Shown one piece after another: positions 54,850-64,000 of a stretch of 64,000 nt of DNA (positions are counted from its first letter, which is position 1; the number at the start of each line of letters is the position of its first letter). The stretch spans positions 2,967,001 through 3,031,000 of the forward strand of contig JAJGOT010000002.1 in the NCBI GenBank assembly GCA_022457155.1. Direction: 5' to 3'. The notes under the pieces are model-generated. The model was not told the origin of the DNA. It saw nothing but the letters and a program-made list of their open reading frames with translations, and did no database searches. A program made the position numbers and the translations under genes. Source of the stretch: Cladopsammia gracilis. Lineage: Eukaryota; Cnidaria; Anthozoa; Scleractinia; Dendrophylliidae.

Positions 54850-55445
54850 AGACCCTACCGAGTACTTTGCATTTGTTTACAAGTATGAATGCAAATTTCT
54901 GCGGAAGATACATTCTTACGTTTGTTTGCCACTAAAAATATTTCTATATTTCTCTGTTGTGCGACGATTTTGGGCTTCCAGTGGTGTTGTGTATATTGAA
55001 AAAGTGGAAGAAGACACCGGAACATCTGTACTCGGTAAACAAACAAAGCTATAATTTACGAACTCTGTCATTTTCAACCACCTGCGTCAAGGCCACAAGC
55101 AGTGGGACGGGAATATTATTAGCTAAGCCAACAAATTAAAAGCTTTGCTTGTTAGTCATATGGATAGATGCACACACCTTCACTATCGACGGTTGTGTTT
55201 AATGGTAAACCACTGTTTAGGATGTGTCCTTTTACGATCTTCGAAGCAGTAGCGAGTCACAGGTAGCCCAACTTCTTGGTGAAGGATGAACTGCGCCAAA
55301 GAAAAGAATAGCCTGTAGCAATCCGAGAGGGGAGAAAACACAAGAGGCCTCCGCCAATGCCTGACTCATAGAAAGTTCTACCCATAATAATAACTTTTTT
55401 GCATGCTCTCCAAGGGCGTTACGTTTCAGACCAATTAACAATTTA
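54850..55445. other. Intergenic, nothing recognised
   Basis: Short frames on both strands overlap. No motif is supported. Confidence 0.35.
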
Positions 55446-55448
55446 TAT

Positions 55449-55583
55449 ATTTGTTGTAGTTTATTTTTTATCTCAGGTAATTTTTATTTTTCCATTGTTT
55501 TTGGGTTTGGTAATTTATACCAATGAATTTGAAACAAAGGAAAAACAAAAATTACCTGAAATAAAAAAATAACTGCAACATAT
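55449..55583. repeat. 135 bp foldback element
   Basis: atatttgttgtagtttattt with tctcaggtaatttttatttt is mirrored by aaaaacaaaaattacctgaa and aactgcaacatat. The arms are about 50 bp with several mismatches. Confidence 0.75.
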
Positions 55584-55589
55584 CTACCT

Positions 55590-56985
55590 GAAAAATTGTA
55601 GTATTTCACTACAACTACGCTCAAACAAGGGTTTTATGACTCCAATCGGACTGAAAAATCACACAAAAGATTAAAAAAAGGGAGAGAGTGGAGGAGAAAA
55701 AAAGACTAGCAATACCCATTTCATTTATATTGTGGACTTTGACGAAAAAAAAAAACGAAGCACAACGCACACTCTTAAACATATAAGCCTGTTACAGGCG
55801 TTCAGATAGTGGAAAGCAAATGATCGGCGGAATACAGAAGGATATCGCGAGTTCTGACGGAAGAGGATAAGCGGGAAAGATAGCAACGGATAAAGCGAAA
55901 TATTTCCAAAATGCCCTTACATATAATTTACAACAGCCAGCCGTTAAAGTAATTTTGAGGTCTCAAAACCATTTGTGGTGGTAAAGAAGAAGGCTGAATC
56001 ACGGAAAGATTTCAGTGGTTAATAAGCAAATTATTTGCTTTATTACTGTTTTGCGCATCATGCCCTAAAAATGATTTTTGATTTACTCGAAAACCGTCTG
56101 TAATTTTCTTTGAAACTTCGCCTACAGCTAGTAATGCACGAGCACTACAACATTTGAAAGTTTCGCAAAGTGTCCGACTAGATTTTGAGAAAAACAACAT
56201 TGTTTAGAACAAAGGGAAATACGCTGGTGTTGCTATGGTAACGGCCATCGCTTGGAAACTCGCATGGTGAAACATAAAACTTTGATCATATTTCATAAAT
56301 TTTATGAAGTATGACAGCAGTCGAAGCATGTCTTCCCTGCGAAAGTTTGATTTTAAAACACACCCCACGGCCAAAAACAAAAACTGTTGTGAGCCCCCTA
56401 AAACAGCATTTTCTTTTCCCTTCTTCTCACGAGCACTATTTTGTTACGTGTACAAGAATAACAGTCGATTCACCGTCTGGTCAATTGGAATTTTATTGCT
56501 AAATATTAATTTTGGACATTTATTTACAGATATATCTGTATATTAATGGCAATATATATCACAAATTTCAAAGACTGTTGTAAAATAGAAAATGCATACA
56601 CAAATAAAATGAAGAATTTAACATAGTTGCACTTGTGTAACATGTACGAGAGCAAACTAAAAAAGGATCTTGCTGCAGACTCTGACAAGGAGTAAGGGTT
56701 TTTGGAATTGTGCAGCCTCCCACCTATATCCAAAAATGGATGAAAATCCACCGTAAAGCAAGAAATTACAATCGCCTTGTTTTTGCAACTGGACAAACAA
56801 CAACAGCAGATATGGCTAACAGAAATGGTTACAATAATTATTATTGAAACCAAGTCGTGTATGAACATAAACCTATTGGGCCACCTTCTCAGATACCAAT
56901 TCAACAAAGTATACTGGTAGAAAAGGACAGCGATTTGTTCTAACGAATAAACACAGCATGTTAAAAATATGCCAATCTTATTCTT
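55590..56985. other. Intergenic, nothing recognised
   Basis: A/T-rich. The 127-aa minus frame at 56907-56524 is hydrophobic but lacks family motifs, and I do not support it as a gene. Confidence 0.35.
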
Positions 56986-56988
56986 TTT

Positions 56989-57174
56989 AGACTACGAGCA
57001 GTCTCTCTTTCCCAGCTTAGTCCGTCGAGCGAGAAACGAAAAAACATTAACAAGCGGATAATGGCCGCGTGAAAGCGTGAAACCCAGTTTCGCGTGGCCA
57101 TTATCCGCTCGCTTATGTTTTTTCGTTTCTCGCTCGACGGACTAAGCTGGGAAAGAGAGACTGCTCATGGTCTA
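56989..57174. repeat. 186 bp foldback directly 3' of WASHC3
   Basis: tagactacgagcagtctctc on the left is mirrored by gagagactgctcatggtcta on the right. The arms of about 75 bp are nearly perfect and meet around gtgaaagcgtgaaaccc. It ends 14 bp from the WASHC3 stop codon, so it forms the start of the 3' UTR. Confidence 0.9.
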
Positions 57175-57187
57175 ATTTTTTATTGTC

Positions 57188-60100
57188 TTATTCGTCATCA
57201 CTAAATGAAGACGTTGACGACATGTCTCCATCTGAGTCGTCCTGTGCGGTAGCTGCTGGGCCTCCTTCAGGGGCTGGAGCATCAGGATTCCTGAAAAGAA
57301 AAACAGTGATCAATATGACCATCAGAAAATACACTGAAACTTTTAAACCTGTCCATAATTCTTTTTGGGAACTCTCATAAACCCTTTCACTCTCAGAGTC
57401 AAATATGGAGACATGTATTGTAGTTGTAGTTTGTAGTTGAGTCTGTCAGCAAAATGCTATGGTGCGACCATTCAAATAAAACCTCTTTGCCATCTTAGGG
57501 GATATAAATCTTTAATCATTAATCGGGTACTCCTAAAACAGTTAAAACTACATGTATACTAGGAGGTATCTGTTTACAAAGAGTCGACTTTAGCATCAAA
57601 TGACAGTACTGCTGAGTTGCTTTCATTTGAATGGGCTTCAGCCATAGAATAATACAACTTAGAACCATTTTATGACTCGGGGTTCAACCCTGGAATTGAA
57701 GGGGTAAGTAGAATAAAGCTCTAAGTGACTTCTGATCAACTGTTAGATTCTCCTTCCAGTTTGTCTTGTATATGCTCATGTAACAAAGGGAGAATTTGGT
57801 TTCAGATTAGGGCCTTATTTCAGTTTGGGATAAAGGCACTGTTACACTAGGCAATATTTCGTGCAACTTGTCTCGCAACAACTAAAAACCGTGCGTTGCG
57901 ATGCTGCGAGACAAGTTGCCTGGAGGGTGTTACACTAGGCAATGTTTCTTGCAATTTGTCTCGCCCAACGGTGAAAGGAGCAATTTCATTGGCTAAAGTC
58001 ACAAAACGTTGCGACACAAGTTGCAGGAAACGTGTTACACTACGCAACGCTTGAAAAATTCGTTGCGGCGTGGCGAGAATCGTTGCGAAAAGTAGAACCG
58101 ACTTCTACTTCTCGCAGCGATTGCGGCAACAAAAAAATCGCGAGAAATGTTTGTTGCGGGGTATGTTACACTGGGCAATTTTTCATGCAACTTGTGTCGC
58201 AACAAAATTGCGAGACAAGTTGCACGAAACATTGCCTGGTGTAACAGCGCCTTAAGGCCCTAAGTGACTCCTGATCTTTAGCTAGATTCTCCCTTTGTTA
58301 CATGAGCATATACAAGACAGACTGTAAGGAGAATCTAGCAGTTGATCAGAATTCACTTAGGGCTTTATTCCACTCACCCCTTCAATTGTAAGGGTTAAAT
58401 GGTGCACCAGGTTAGCAGAATTTAGACAACAGCTTCACATCTTGAAGCCTTCATCTGTTTTTCATCACATCACAAATGGCAACGAAAAAAGCCTCCCTTA
58501 AATATATTTAACATGCAAAAGTAAAATGGAAATGAGGTGGTTTCAAGAGGTATTCACATTGTTGCTCTTTATTCTGGTGTATAAAGGTGTAGCAACAAAT
58601 TGTTTAGGAAAACCAAGAAAATACTAAGGCAGTGCTCAGTCATTCAAAGGACTAGCATCTCTACCCAAAGGGGAGAAGCATCAAGTTGCTTCAGAGTACA
58701 GAAACCAGGTTAGGGTCAGTGTATGTGGGCTCCCTGTGGCCTGTGTGTTGTGTGTCCTTTTTAACCCGTGAATATGCGCAAGTGTGATGAACGGGTTATC
58801 GGTAACGGTGGCTAATTCACTCACTCACTCGCTTGTTCCATCACTCAGCTGTAAACTTAGTGACGTAATGCTTTGTTACGAATGCGTTTCGTAACAAGAA
58901 CAGCGTGAATCCAGCGATAACAATAACTTATTTGTTGGAAACGAATATAAACAACAATAAGCTTAAAGATTTTTCACATTTGGAGTCTTTAATGCAACAT
59001 TAAAATCGATCTAAAAGGATTTTTCAACAGAGACGCGTTTTGATGCGTATCTACATGTACCTGTATGTGTTCCACGATGGTCGAGTGGTTTGATGTATTG
59101 GCTTAGTGCCGAGAATGACAGTCAGGAGGCGCGAGTTCAAATCATGCTCTGGAATTTTTTTAAATTTTTTTTTCGGACTGGATATTATGAAAGTGTCTTC
59201 GTCAAAAATCCTTAAGTTTAACTTTAAACAAATATTGAACCATGTCAGTGAAAACATAAGCTTACCGCAATATTGCGTCACGCTTTAGCATTTCTTATTG
59301 ACCTTTTTCATAATGGCGGACGAGTTATTTATTCTTTTCTATCTATGTTAATTAGCCCTAGTGGCCTCGCTAGCATGTGCAAAATTCAAAAGAATTTTTA
59401 TTCTAAAATGAGGCCAGTAGGGCTAATTAACATACATATAACAGAATAAATAAATTGGCTGCCATTACGAAAAAGGTCTATTCACGGGTTGGCTCTTAGG
59501 AGCCTTTGATCTATGTTGGTTTTAGTAAAGCAAGGAATATCATAGTAAGACCCAGCAATAAACTTGCCTGAAAAAATAATATATATTATTATGATGGTGA
59601 AAGGATGGTGATGGTGAATCCAGGTAACAATGGTGAGAGACAAGCTTACTTCATACAACCAAACTTGATTACATTCAAAACTTACTCAAGGAGACTTGGT
59701 TCCAGTCCTTCTGCCATCATTTTGGGTGCAATTGCCTGTACTGGGACACCCTGAAAATGACAACAACAGCATTTTAATCGAAATAGTTTTTGTTTCAAAT
59801 GGACAATTGGACGGTCTCAAATTAAAGATGGCTGAACTCCTTTAGTTGTTTTCAAATTATGAGTTGCCAAGTTGCTAGTCATGCAGTGTAGAACAAACAA
59901 ATGGAAGTTCTGATGTTGGAAACTTACAACTTTAACCATCTGGAAGTACTTAGCATATCTTGGATCTTTGGAAACAGTCATTGCTAGAAAAAAAGAAAGA
60001 ATAATTACCGGTAGATAAAATAATCCCTGTTCGATCCGGAAACAGTGGAAGTAAGAGCCACCTCGTGGATTCCGATGAAATTCCTATTTATTTTTATTTA

Positions 60101-62705
60101 TTACACCAAATCCATACATGATGTTGTAAAATGACTGGGCTAGGTTAACAAAATGGAGAAATCATCTGCATCAATGAAAAACAGGTCCTATATATACATG
60201 ACTCAGTTTTGTAAGAAATTACTATACAAGTACAATAGAATTATAGATGTGAATGTATGGAAATGGATTGCAACTTGAAATGGGACAAATTTCAAGTTCT
60301 GACTGCAGCACAAGGTAACTAGAAGTGAGCTTGCAGCTTCAAAATTATTACACACTTGGATAGAGATACTCCTTGTCTACAGAAACAATATAGTGGCAGC
60401 CTAGGCAGGGCTCAAAGCACCACTTTCAGATCAAAATAAAGTAATGTCCTTATCCTTTCATGCTTATAACTAATGAGTGAATTGATTTAAATGAAATACA
60501 TATCCTGCTACATGTATTTCAACCTAATCAACATGCACTGATTAAGAAAAAAATGTTGAGCTGTGCACAGCTGTAGAATAAATAATGTCAAAAGATAGGA
60601 GTTGTGCTTACTTGGTTTCTCTGGCTCTGGAGCTGATGAATAAAAACCAAATAATAAAAAAAATACATTACATAATGAAACACAAATGAATTAACAAGGA
60701 TACCCCTGTTTTTTTGTGTAGCTTTACTGCACTTTGTCAGGATGTGCAAAGTCTAAGGGTTTGTTTGTGGCACCTATCAATACTAACAATAATTTATTTG
60801 TGGTTGAGTGGTTAGGGTGTCGGACTTGAAATCCAGAGGTCCTAAGTTCAAGTCCCGCTCTGACCACAAGTTAGACACAGTTGATGTTAGCCACAGTAGC
60901 CCCGAGTTTAACACCTCTGTCATGCTTGTAAAATAGGCAACTGGTCTGCCTCCTGCCAGTTGGGATTTTAAACATGTTGTGTTCAATTTGCAATAATTCT
61001 TTCCATATTTGAGTGACACAACTGTGAATTAGCTAGAATAGCTAAGTGCATGTCCACTATAAACAACAGTCATTAACAATCCAGCTTTGATGACAACATA
61101 AAAATGACACTTGCTTACTGTGTTGAAGAAAATTTGCTAATGTAGATACTACATTATTTTGTCTAATGTTAAGATCCCTCCAGCTGTGAATAACATAGCC
61201 ATTTTCAATAGTTTCATTTGGCCTAGTTAATGATGAAATGGAAAATTTAATTTCAAACAAAATTAATTTTATTACTACAAATCATGTGGTAGATTTCCAG
61301 TGACATGCAATTTTTAGGTGTACACTTCAGCCTAATTCAAATGAGAGATAATGTATGAAGGCCTGACATAAATAGTTTAAATAATGTTATTCAAGTGTAT
61401 TCTGCAAGCAATTTGTACATGTACATCCTTTTATTCTATTTATGCACATAAAGCCAGTTTCTATGTACCCATAAACAATAATGTGACAGTGGAAATCCAC
61501 AAACACAGAATGAGCCTATAAAAGGAAAGAACACGCCCTCTTGAGGTCCTTTGTTTGGGTTTTATTAGGTAATACAGGTGAATGCTGAAGAAACAGTCAT
61601 AAGAAAAATGTCACATTGTTCTATTCAGAAGAAACAGATTTATACAGGAAAAACAAATTGTGCTCAAGAGAAACCAAATGATGATTAAATCCTGTTGGGG
61701 TTTTTGATTGTCAAGCTGAACACATTAGCCTGCGAACAGGCTCCTGGCTCGGAGGGATTCTATTTTTCGGATGACCGTGCCGTCAGACTGGAAGCCTGTC
61801 CGCATGCTATGAACACATCAGCTTATGTATATAGGCTCACTAAAAGTATTTTGTAAAAAGCCCATTGCGTAAAAAGGTTTTCAGTAATCTGTAATCTTTG
61901 CTCACCTGATTGCTCCGTGGGAGGTGCAGGGGGTCCCTGTGTAAGAAATATTGTACAGCAATGAACAACAATCCAAGAGAAAAAGGAATGGGACAGAAGA
62001 GAAAAGAAAATACATTGTACAGTCAAACAAGCCTTTCATTTGAGAAAGCTCAAATGCAGTAAATTGAAGTTAGAAGGTTAAGAAAGTCAACAAGTGGTTG
62101 CTGTACCCTGTTCCAGGCTCTCAGAAAATACATGCCAGGCATTAGGGAGAGAGCACATGTATAGGTGAATCCTCTCCACAAAAGTCACCTTGGAGACAGA
62201 GGTAAGTGGCTGTTATGGAGAGGTGGCCATTATGGGGACAAATGGGTGTAACATAACACCACTTTTTTTTTTTTTTGGGGGGGGGGGGTACAACATTTTG
62301 TTTCATAAAAATGCTTATTCATAGTATATGAATACGTAACACAACCAAAATATATCAATTAAACAGAAACTAAAAATTAATGTTCAGAACAAAAATGTTA
62401 ACAACACAAAGTGAGTAAGGTACAGTGAGTACATCAGTTTGTACACAGTTCACTTTTAAAACTGCAAGTTGTGGGTGGTTTGGGTGAGGGGATTAAACCA
62501 AGAAACCTTCAGTAGAGGAGGTATGGATATTTTCTGAAACAACACAATGGCACAAACACATGAACAAAAAATAAATGTTTTGTACCTCTGCAGTTGACTG
62601 TGATGCATCAGGCACAGGTGGTGCAGGTCCTGTGGCAGAAGCAGTCGCTTGATCTGGTCCAGATGTTGATACCGTCACCTCTTCAAGACCTGGGATTGAT
62701 GCTAA
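57188..62705 (-). CDS. WASHC3: WASH complex subunit 3 (CCDC53), 3' six coding exons; partial
   Basis: The minus-strand exons are 62705-62586, 61936-61906, 60632-60612 (21 nt), 59983-59928, 59750-59686 and 57290-57188. All are bounded by AG/GT and join in phase to 131 residues. The first begins LASIPGLEEVTV, matching the end of the conserved coiled coil. Pro/Thr-rich linkers follow, then the diagnostic MTVSKDPRYAKYFQMVKV and VGVPVQAIAPKMMAEGLEPSL. The tail is acidic (MSSTSSFSDDE). The subunit belongs to the pentameric WASH complex on endosomes, which activates Arp2/3 for cargo sorting. The N-terminal part (about 65 residues) must lie beyond 64000. No defects are seen. The exons are short and had to be found by splice logic, since none makes a long ORF. 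Confidence 0.9.
57679..58400. repeat. Foldback with a second TIR element at its centre (WASHC3 last intron)
   Basis: The outer arms (ggttcaaccctggaattgaa, agattctccttccagtttgt, catgtaacaaagggagaat) reappear reverse-complemented at 58275-58400. The element at 57833-58253 sits between them. Confidence 0.8.
57833..58253. mobile_element. 421 bp TIR element with gttacactaggcaat repeats
   Basis: The inverted ends are aaggcactgttacactaggc and its complement gtgtaacagcgcctt. Four internal copies of a gttacac..ggcaat module and several tgcgagacaagttgc motifs occur on both strands, so it is internally repeated. Confidence 0.85.
59074..59152 (+). repeat. tRNA-like (Ser/Leu type) SINE head
   Basis: Box A tggtcgagtgg and box B gagttcaaatc are spaced as in a class II tRNA, with a variable-arm-like insert. 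The anticodon arm is degenerate and no CCA-end pairing is evident. It is a tRNA-derived SINE or pseudo-tRNA. Confidence 0.5.
59299..59479. mobile_element. MITE, core shared with 9799-9977 (WASHC3 intron)
   Basis: The outer arms are gacctttttcataatgg and its complement ccattacgaaaaaggtc. The core atgttaattagcc...ggctaattaacatac is the same as in the 9.8 kb copy. Confidence 0.85.
60040..60095 (-). repeat. Short dispersed repeat (taagagccacctcgtg) shared with 25840-25890
   Basis: taagagccacctcgtggatt through gaaattcctatttat matches the reverse complement of 25842-25880 nearly base for base. Confidence 0.7.
60800..60868 (+). repeat. tRNA-Ser(UGA)-derived sequence (SINE or pseudo-tRNA)
   Basis: Box A tggttgagtgg, an anticodon arm ggacttgaaatcca identical to the usual serine tRNA arm (anticodon TGA) and box B agttcaagtcccg occur in order. 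The length (69 nt) is short for a serine tRNA because the variable arm is reduced, and the acceptor stem is not canonical. It lies in a WASHC3 intron on the opposite strand. Confidence 0.6.
62255..62290. repeat. T-run/G-run
   Basis: A run of T followed by a run of G, like those at 49507 and 19418. Just before it is a ggtggccattatgggg motif reminiscent of the minisatellite unit at 44655. Confidence 0.8.
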
Positions 62706-63240
62706 CTGTATATCATAAACAACAAACATAGATTAAACAAACATAACATACACGTAACAGATGCTGAAATTAACTAAAACTTACAAAACTTGCTTACATG
62801 TATAGCCTGTGAGCAAGCTCTCAGGCTCGGGTTTGCGGTTTGGGATTTGGTTTGTAATTCCTTGTGATCTCTTTCATACTATTTCTAAATGTTTTAAACC
62901 CTTTCTACCTCATATTTGACTGAACTGAGAAAGTGCAGGATGGGCACTTACCTTATTATAGGAAATTAACAATGCACTTTATTAACGCGATTTTACAAAA
63001 TTCGTGTTAATTTAATGTATCTTAATTAATGACCATGTAAATTGAATGCATGCTATTTTACAACATTGTTATTTTAAAGCACCTTTATTTCATTACAAAT
63101 TAACAATTAGTTCATGCATCAGCGTGCGTATGTCGAGATATTGAGCACCCGGGAAGTTTGGAGAGCACAAAAGAGGCGTAAGAGTTGCACGAGGCGTAGC
63201 CGAGTGCAACTCTAACCTCTTGAGTGCTCTCCAAACTCGT
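62706..63240 (-). other. WASHC3 intron with repeat end, open to the right edge
   Basis: A tatagcctgtgagcaagctc repeat end lies at 62803, and an inverted pair (gagttgcacgaggcgtagc / gagtgcaactc) at 63180-63212. No exon coding the coiled-coil N-terminus of WASHC3 was found here. Confidence 0.45.
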
Positions 63241-63257
63241 AGTTACTAAAAGAAGGA

Positions 63258-63525
63258 ATGACCTACAATGACCTACAATGACCTACAATGACCTACAATG
63301 ACCTACAATGAGCTACAATGAGCTACAATGACCTACAATGACCTACAATGAGCTACAATGAGCTACAACGATCAGCCACAATGACCTACAATGAGCTACA
63401 ATGAGCTTTAACGATCTACAATGAGCTACAACGAGCCACAACGACCTACAATGAGCTTCAACGACCCACAATGAGCTACAGTGCCTTAGAGAAAGCTACA
63501 ATTAACTAAAATTAGCTACAAGGGG
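63258..63525. repeat. 10 bp microsatellite-like array, unit ctacaatgas
   Basis: About 25 units of ctacaatgac or ctacaatgag occur. The left part is almost pure and the right part degenerates (caacgac, gctacagtgcc). Confidence 0.95.
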
Positions 63526-63529
63526 TTTA

Positions 63530-64000
63530 TAATATCACCATCCTTACCGTTATATACCATAGAAAGGTCGGTCCCGCGAGAGGAGAATAATTAGCGACCA
63601 CCCGTTCACTTCTGAAAATCACCGGAAGTAACAAAAGGCCATACCTGTACTACGTTATCTTTACGTTATCTTTCCGGACCGGCTCACGTCAGCTCAAGTC
63701 ACCTTGCGATTCTATTTTCTGTAGGATTGCGTCAGCGGGGCCGTATGGTCATATTATAAATAAGTTTATTCCCGGTTCAAAAATATTATCTTTCAAACAT
63801 TTCACTTCAACTTTTTTTATCACAAATGTTTATACAAGGACATCGGTAACTATCTTTCGGGAATCATCGGCTAGCATCGGCAATCTGCAAAAGGCCCCGT
63901 GATTCCTTCTTCAAATCTTGGAAGGATTTTTTTATTCTTTATTTTAATAGCTTTGAAATGAGGTATAATTATTTATACTCTTTATGTCATGTATAGTAGT
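63530..64000. other. Right-edge sequence, nothing recognised
   Basis: No gene or repeat can be supported. It is probably still within a WASHC3 intron. Confidence 0.35.

Noticed and set aside
56524..56907. 127-aa hydrophobic minus-strand frame
   Set aside because: No family motif, A/T-driven hydrophobicity, and no splice partners.

Overview
The window is eukaryotic and reads as an anthozoan cnidarian, probably a stony coral. It has spliced metazoan genes with canonical GT-AG introns, intronless class A GPCRs of a cnidarian-expanded type, and a dense layer of decayed transposons. These include a DIRS-like tyrosine-recombinase retrotransposon, an IS3-like DNA transposon with a HECT-type passenger, a LINE, and many foldback elements and MITEs. 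No prokaryotic features (operons, RBSs, CRISPR) are present. The species call is inference from gene and repeat style.

Layout. 1-1220 is the 3' flank of a GPCR copy whose coding part lies off the left edge; it is homologous to 16760-17830. 2450-3620 is tandem repeat. 3725-7493 is a broken DIRS-like element (gag, RT-RNase H, recombinase N-terminus), truncated next to a PIF/Harbinger transposase scrap on the minus strand. 8147-12445 is a 4.3 kb DNA transposon inserted in an older repeat. It carries a decayed IS3-like transposase (+) and, convergent to it, a HECT-type E3-ligase-like ORF (-). 15.3-23.9 kb holds two tandem intronless GPCR paralogues. 24-34 kb is gene-poor, with a LINE remnant (-), one convincing signal-peptide exon (-) and one coiled-coil terminal exon (-). 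34.7-42.3 kb is nested foldback and MITE material. 43301-48758 is a complete four-exon carboxypeptidase Q gene (+), with a roughly 1.1 kb, 17-19 bp minisatellite in its first intron. 52388-54103 is an intronless 571-aa coiled-coil protein (-). 57188-62705 holds the last six coding exons of the WASH-complex subunit WASHC3/CCDC53 (-); its 5' exons lie beyond the right edge.

No functional circuit links the host genes. CPQ is a secreted/lysosomal dipeptidase, WASHC3 an endosomal actin-regulator subunit, and the GPCRs a local receptor family. The strongest novelties concern mobile DNA. Several foldback families have arms that match within each copy but differ between copies. Insertions can be read directly against empty sites elsewhere in the window. 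The IS3-like element carries a ubiquitin-ligase-like ORF. The second GPCR has Asn in place of Asp in its DRY motif.
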